NCBI GenBank assembly: GCA_002404155.1
Contig: DHJC01000001.1
Coordinates: 1 to 39,192 of the forward strand
Origin: Chloroflexi bacterium UBA4730
GTDB taxonomy: Bacteria > Chloroflexota > Limnocylindria > P2-11E
Length of the DNA: 39,192 nucleotides
Reading direction: 5' to 3'
In this document: in pieces, positions 38,685 to 39,192 of the stretch
How positions within the stretch are numbered: position 1 is the first letter of the stretch
Layout of the letters: every line of letters begins with the position of its first letter
Translations under genes and position numbers: made by a program
The notes under the pieces: model-generated
What the model was told of the DNA's origin: nothing
What the model saw: the letters and a program-made list of their open reading frames with translations, nothing else
Database searches by the model: none

Positions 38685-38886
38685 TTCATCCTGAAGCCAA
38701 CCGGAAAACCAAGGGCACCAAGTGCTCGAACCTCATCGATCGACTTCGCCGACCGATCCTGGCGCGCCTCAAAGCCTCGCGGACGGGGATAGAGAAAAGC
38801 ACTAGCAGCGAGCGTCGGATCCGCCGACGCTCACGAGGTCACCGCGTCACGCTGACAGCGATGGTCCGCTTCGGAACGCGACAACG

Positions 38887-39192
38887 GTGAATACCGCGCC
38901 CACCGCGCCATCCCTGCCCCCACCCGGGCTCGCTCACCCAGCAGAGGGTCACGCAGCGGCGCGTGCGGGGCAAGGTGGACGACCGATCCGCATGCGCGTC
39001 GCGGACCTGCGGCTGTCGGACCGCAACCCGCGGACGATCTCGACCGGCCGGCTGGAGAATCTCAAGCGCAGCCTCGAGCAGGACCGCGCATTCCTCGACG
39101 CCCGTCCGCTGCTCGTCAACTCGTACCCCGGCCGAGAGAACGTCGTGATCGCCGGGAACATGCGCCTGCGCGCGGCGCAGGCGCTTGGCTGG
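38887..39192 (+). CDS. ParB-like nuclease/N-terminal domain protein, 3' truncated by window edge
   Basis: The frame is open from GTG 38887 to the window end. From residue 36 it reads MRVADLRLSDRNPRTISTGR, then ENLKRSLEQDRAFLDARPLL and VVIAGNMRLRAAQALGW, which are the ParB/Srx N-terminal motifs (RNPR box and GNMRLRAA box). Phage and plasmid-type DNA methylase regions often carry such stand-alone ParB domains. The true start may be ATG 38992; the 35 residues before it are Pro/Ala-rich. The gap 38685-38886 shows nothing else recognisable. Confidence 0.65.
   Translation, partial: MNTAPTAPSLPPPGLAHPAEGHAAARAGQGGRPIRMRVADLRLSDRNPRTISTGRLENLKRSLEQDRAFLDARPLLVNSYPGRENVVIAGNMRLRAAQALGW

Overview
The window is high-GC bacterial chromosomal DNA with very short intergenic gaps and many ATGA, GTGA or TGATG gene overlaps. 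The SigR/RsrA-type redox sigma pair, the lipoprotein-anchored branched-chain amino-acid ABC importer, the NDUFA9-like SDR next to prfB and the lysine-only mini-protein suggest a Chloroflexota- or Actinobacteriota-like organism. This placement is inference; no rRNA or marker tree is available here. A selenocysteine UGA with a matching SECIS shows that the organism decodes Sec.

Bases 1-3603 hold housekeeping genes on the + strand: the 3' part of lgt, an NDUFA9-like epimerase, an 8-Cys mini-protein, prfB with its autoregulatory +1 frameshift, and a YtxH-type membrane protein. Bases 3628-4850 are a complete IS481-family element (element 1). Bases 4859-10864 (- strand) form a formate dehydrogenase operon: fdhA (Tat signal, Sec at residue 202), fdhB (four 4Fe-4S clusters), an nrfD-type membrane anchor and fdhE. 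A second, different IS481-family element (element 2, 10923-11965) sits between fdhA and cca. Both elements are flanked by perfect 6-bp duplications of the form NCTAGN.

Bases 11967-18506 (- strand) hold cca and a complete livKHMGF operon, with a strong hairpin between livK and livH. Bases 18615-24356 hold an ornithine-cyclodeaminase-like gene, a DM13-domain gene, two endonuclease III paralogues on either side of a sigR-rsrA pair that has its own SigR-type promoter, a 20-residue lysine-rich peptide gene with a near-perfect Shine-Dalgarno and two terminators, and an MlrC-like (M81) gene coupled to a small frameshifted gene.

Bases 24747-31204 hold a CBS-domain protein, a class III nucleotide cyclase, a methyltransferase fragment, a DUF1761 protein, a SnoaL-like/HxlR divergent pair with a palindromic operator, an acyl-CoA ligase, and a permease fused to a cyclic-nucleotide-binding domain. 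The cyclase and the cNMP-binding permease may belong to one signalling route (inference).

From about 31.2 kb onward the DNA looks accessory and scarred. It holds two 44-bp copies of a tRNA-Thr 3' half, one tRNA-Ser 3' half, dispersed degenerate repeats, a 97-bp direct repeat around a small membrane-protein gene, a 50-bp direct repeat around a TetR/cupin pair, a pseudogene with a nonsense codon and a frameshift, and a lower-GC gene near 38 kb. PPi-type phosphofructokinase and a tandem-GAF protein are intact islands in it. The window ends inside a ParB-like gene.
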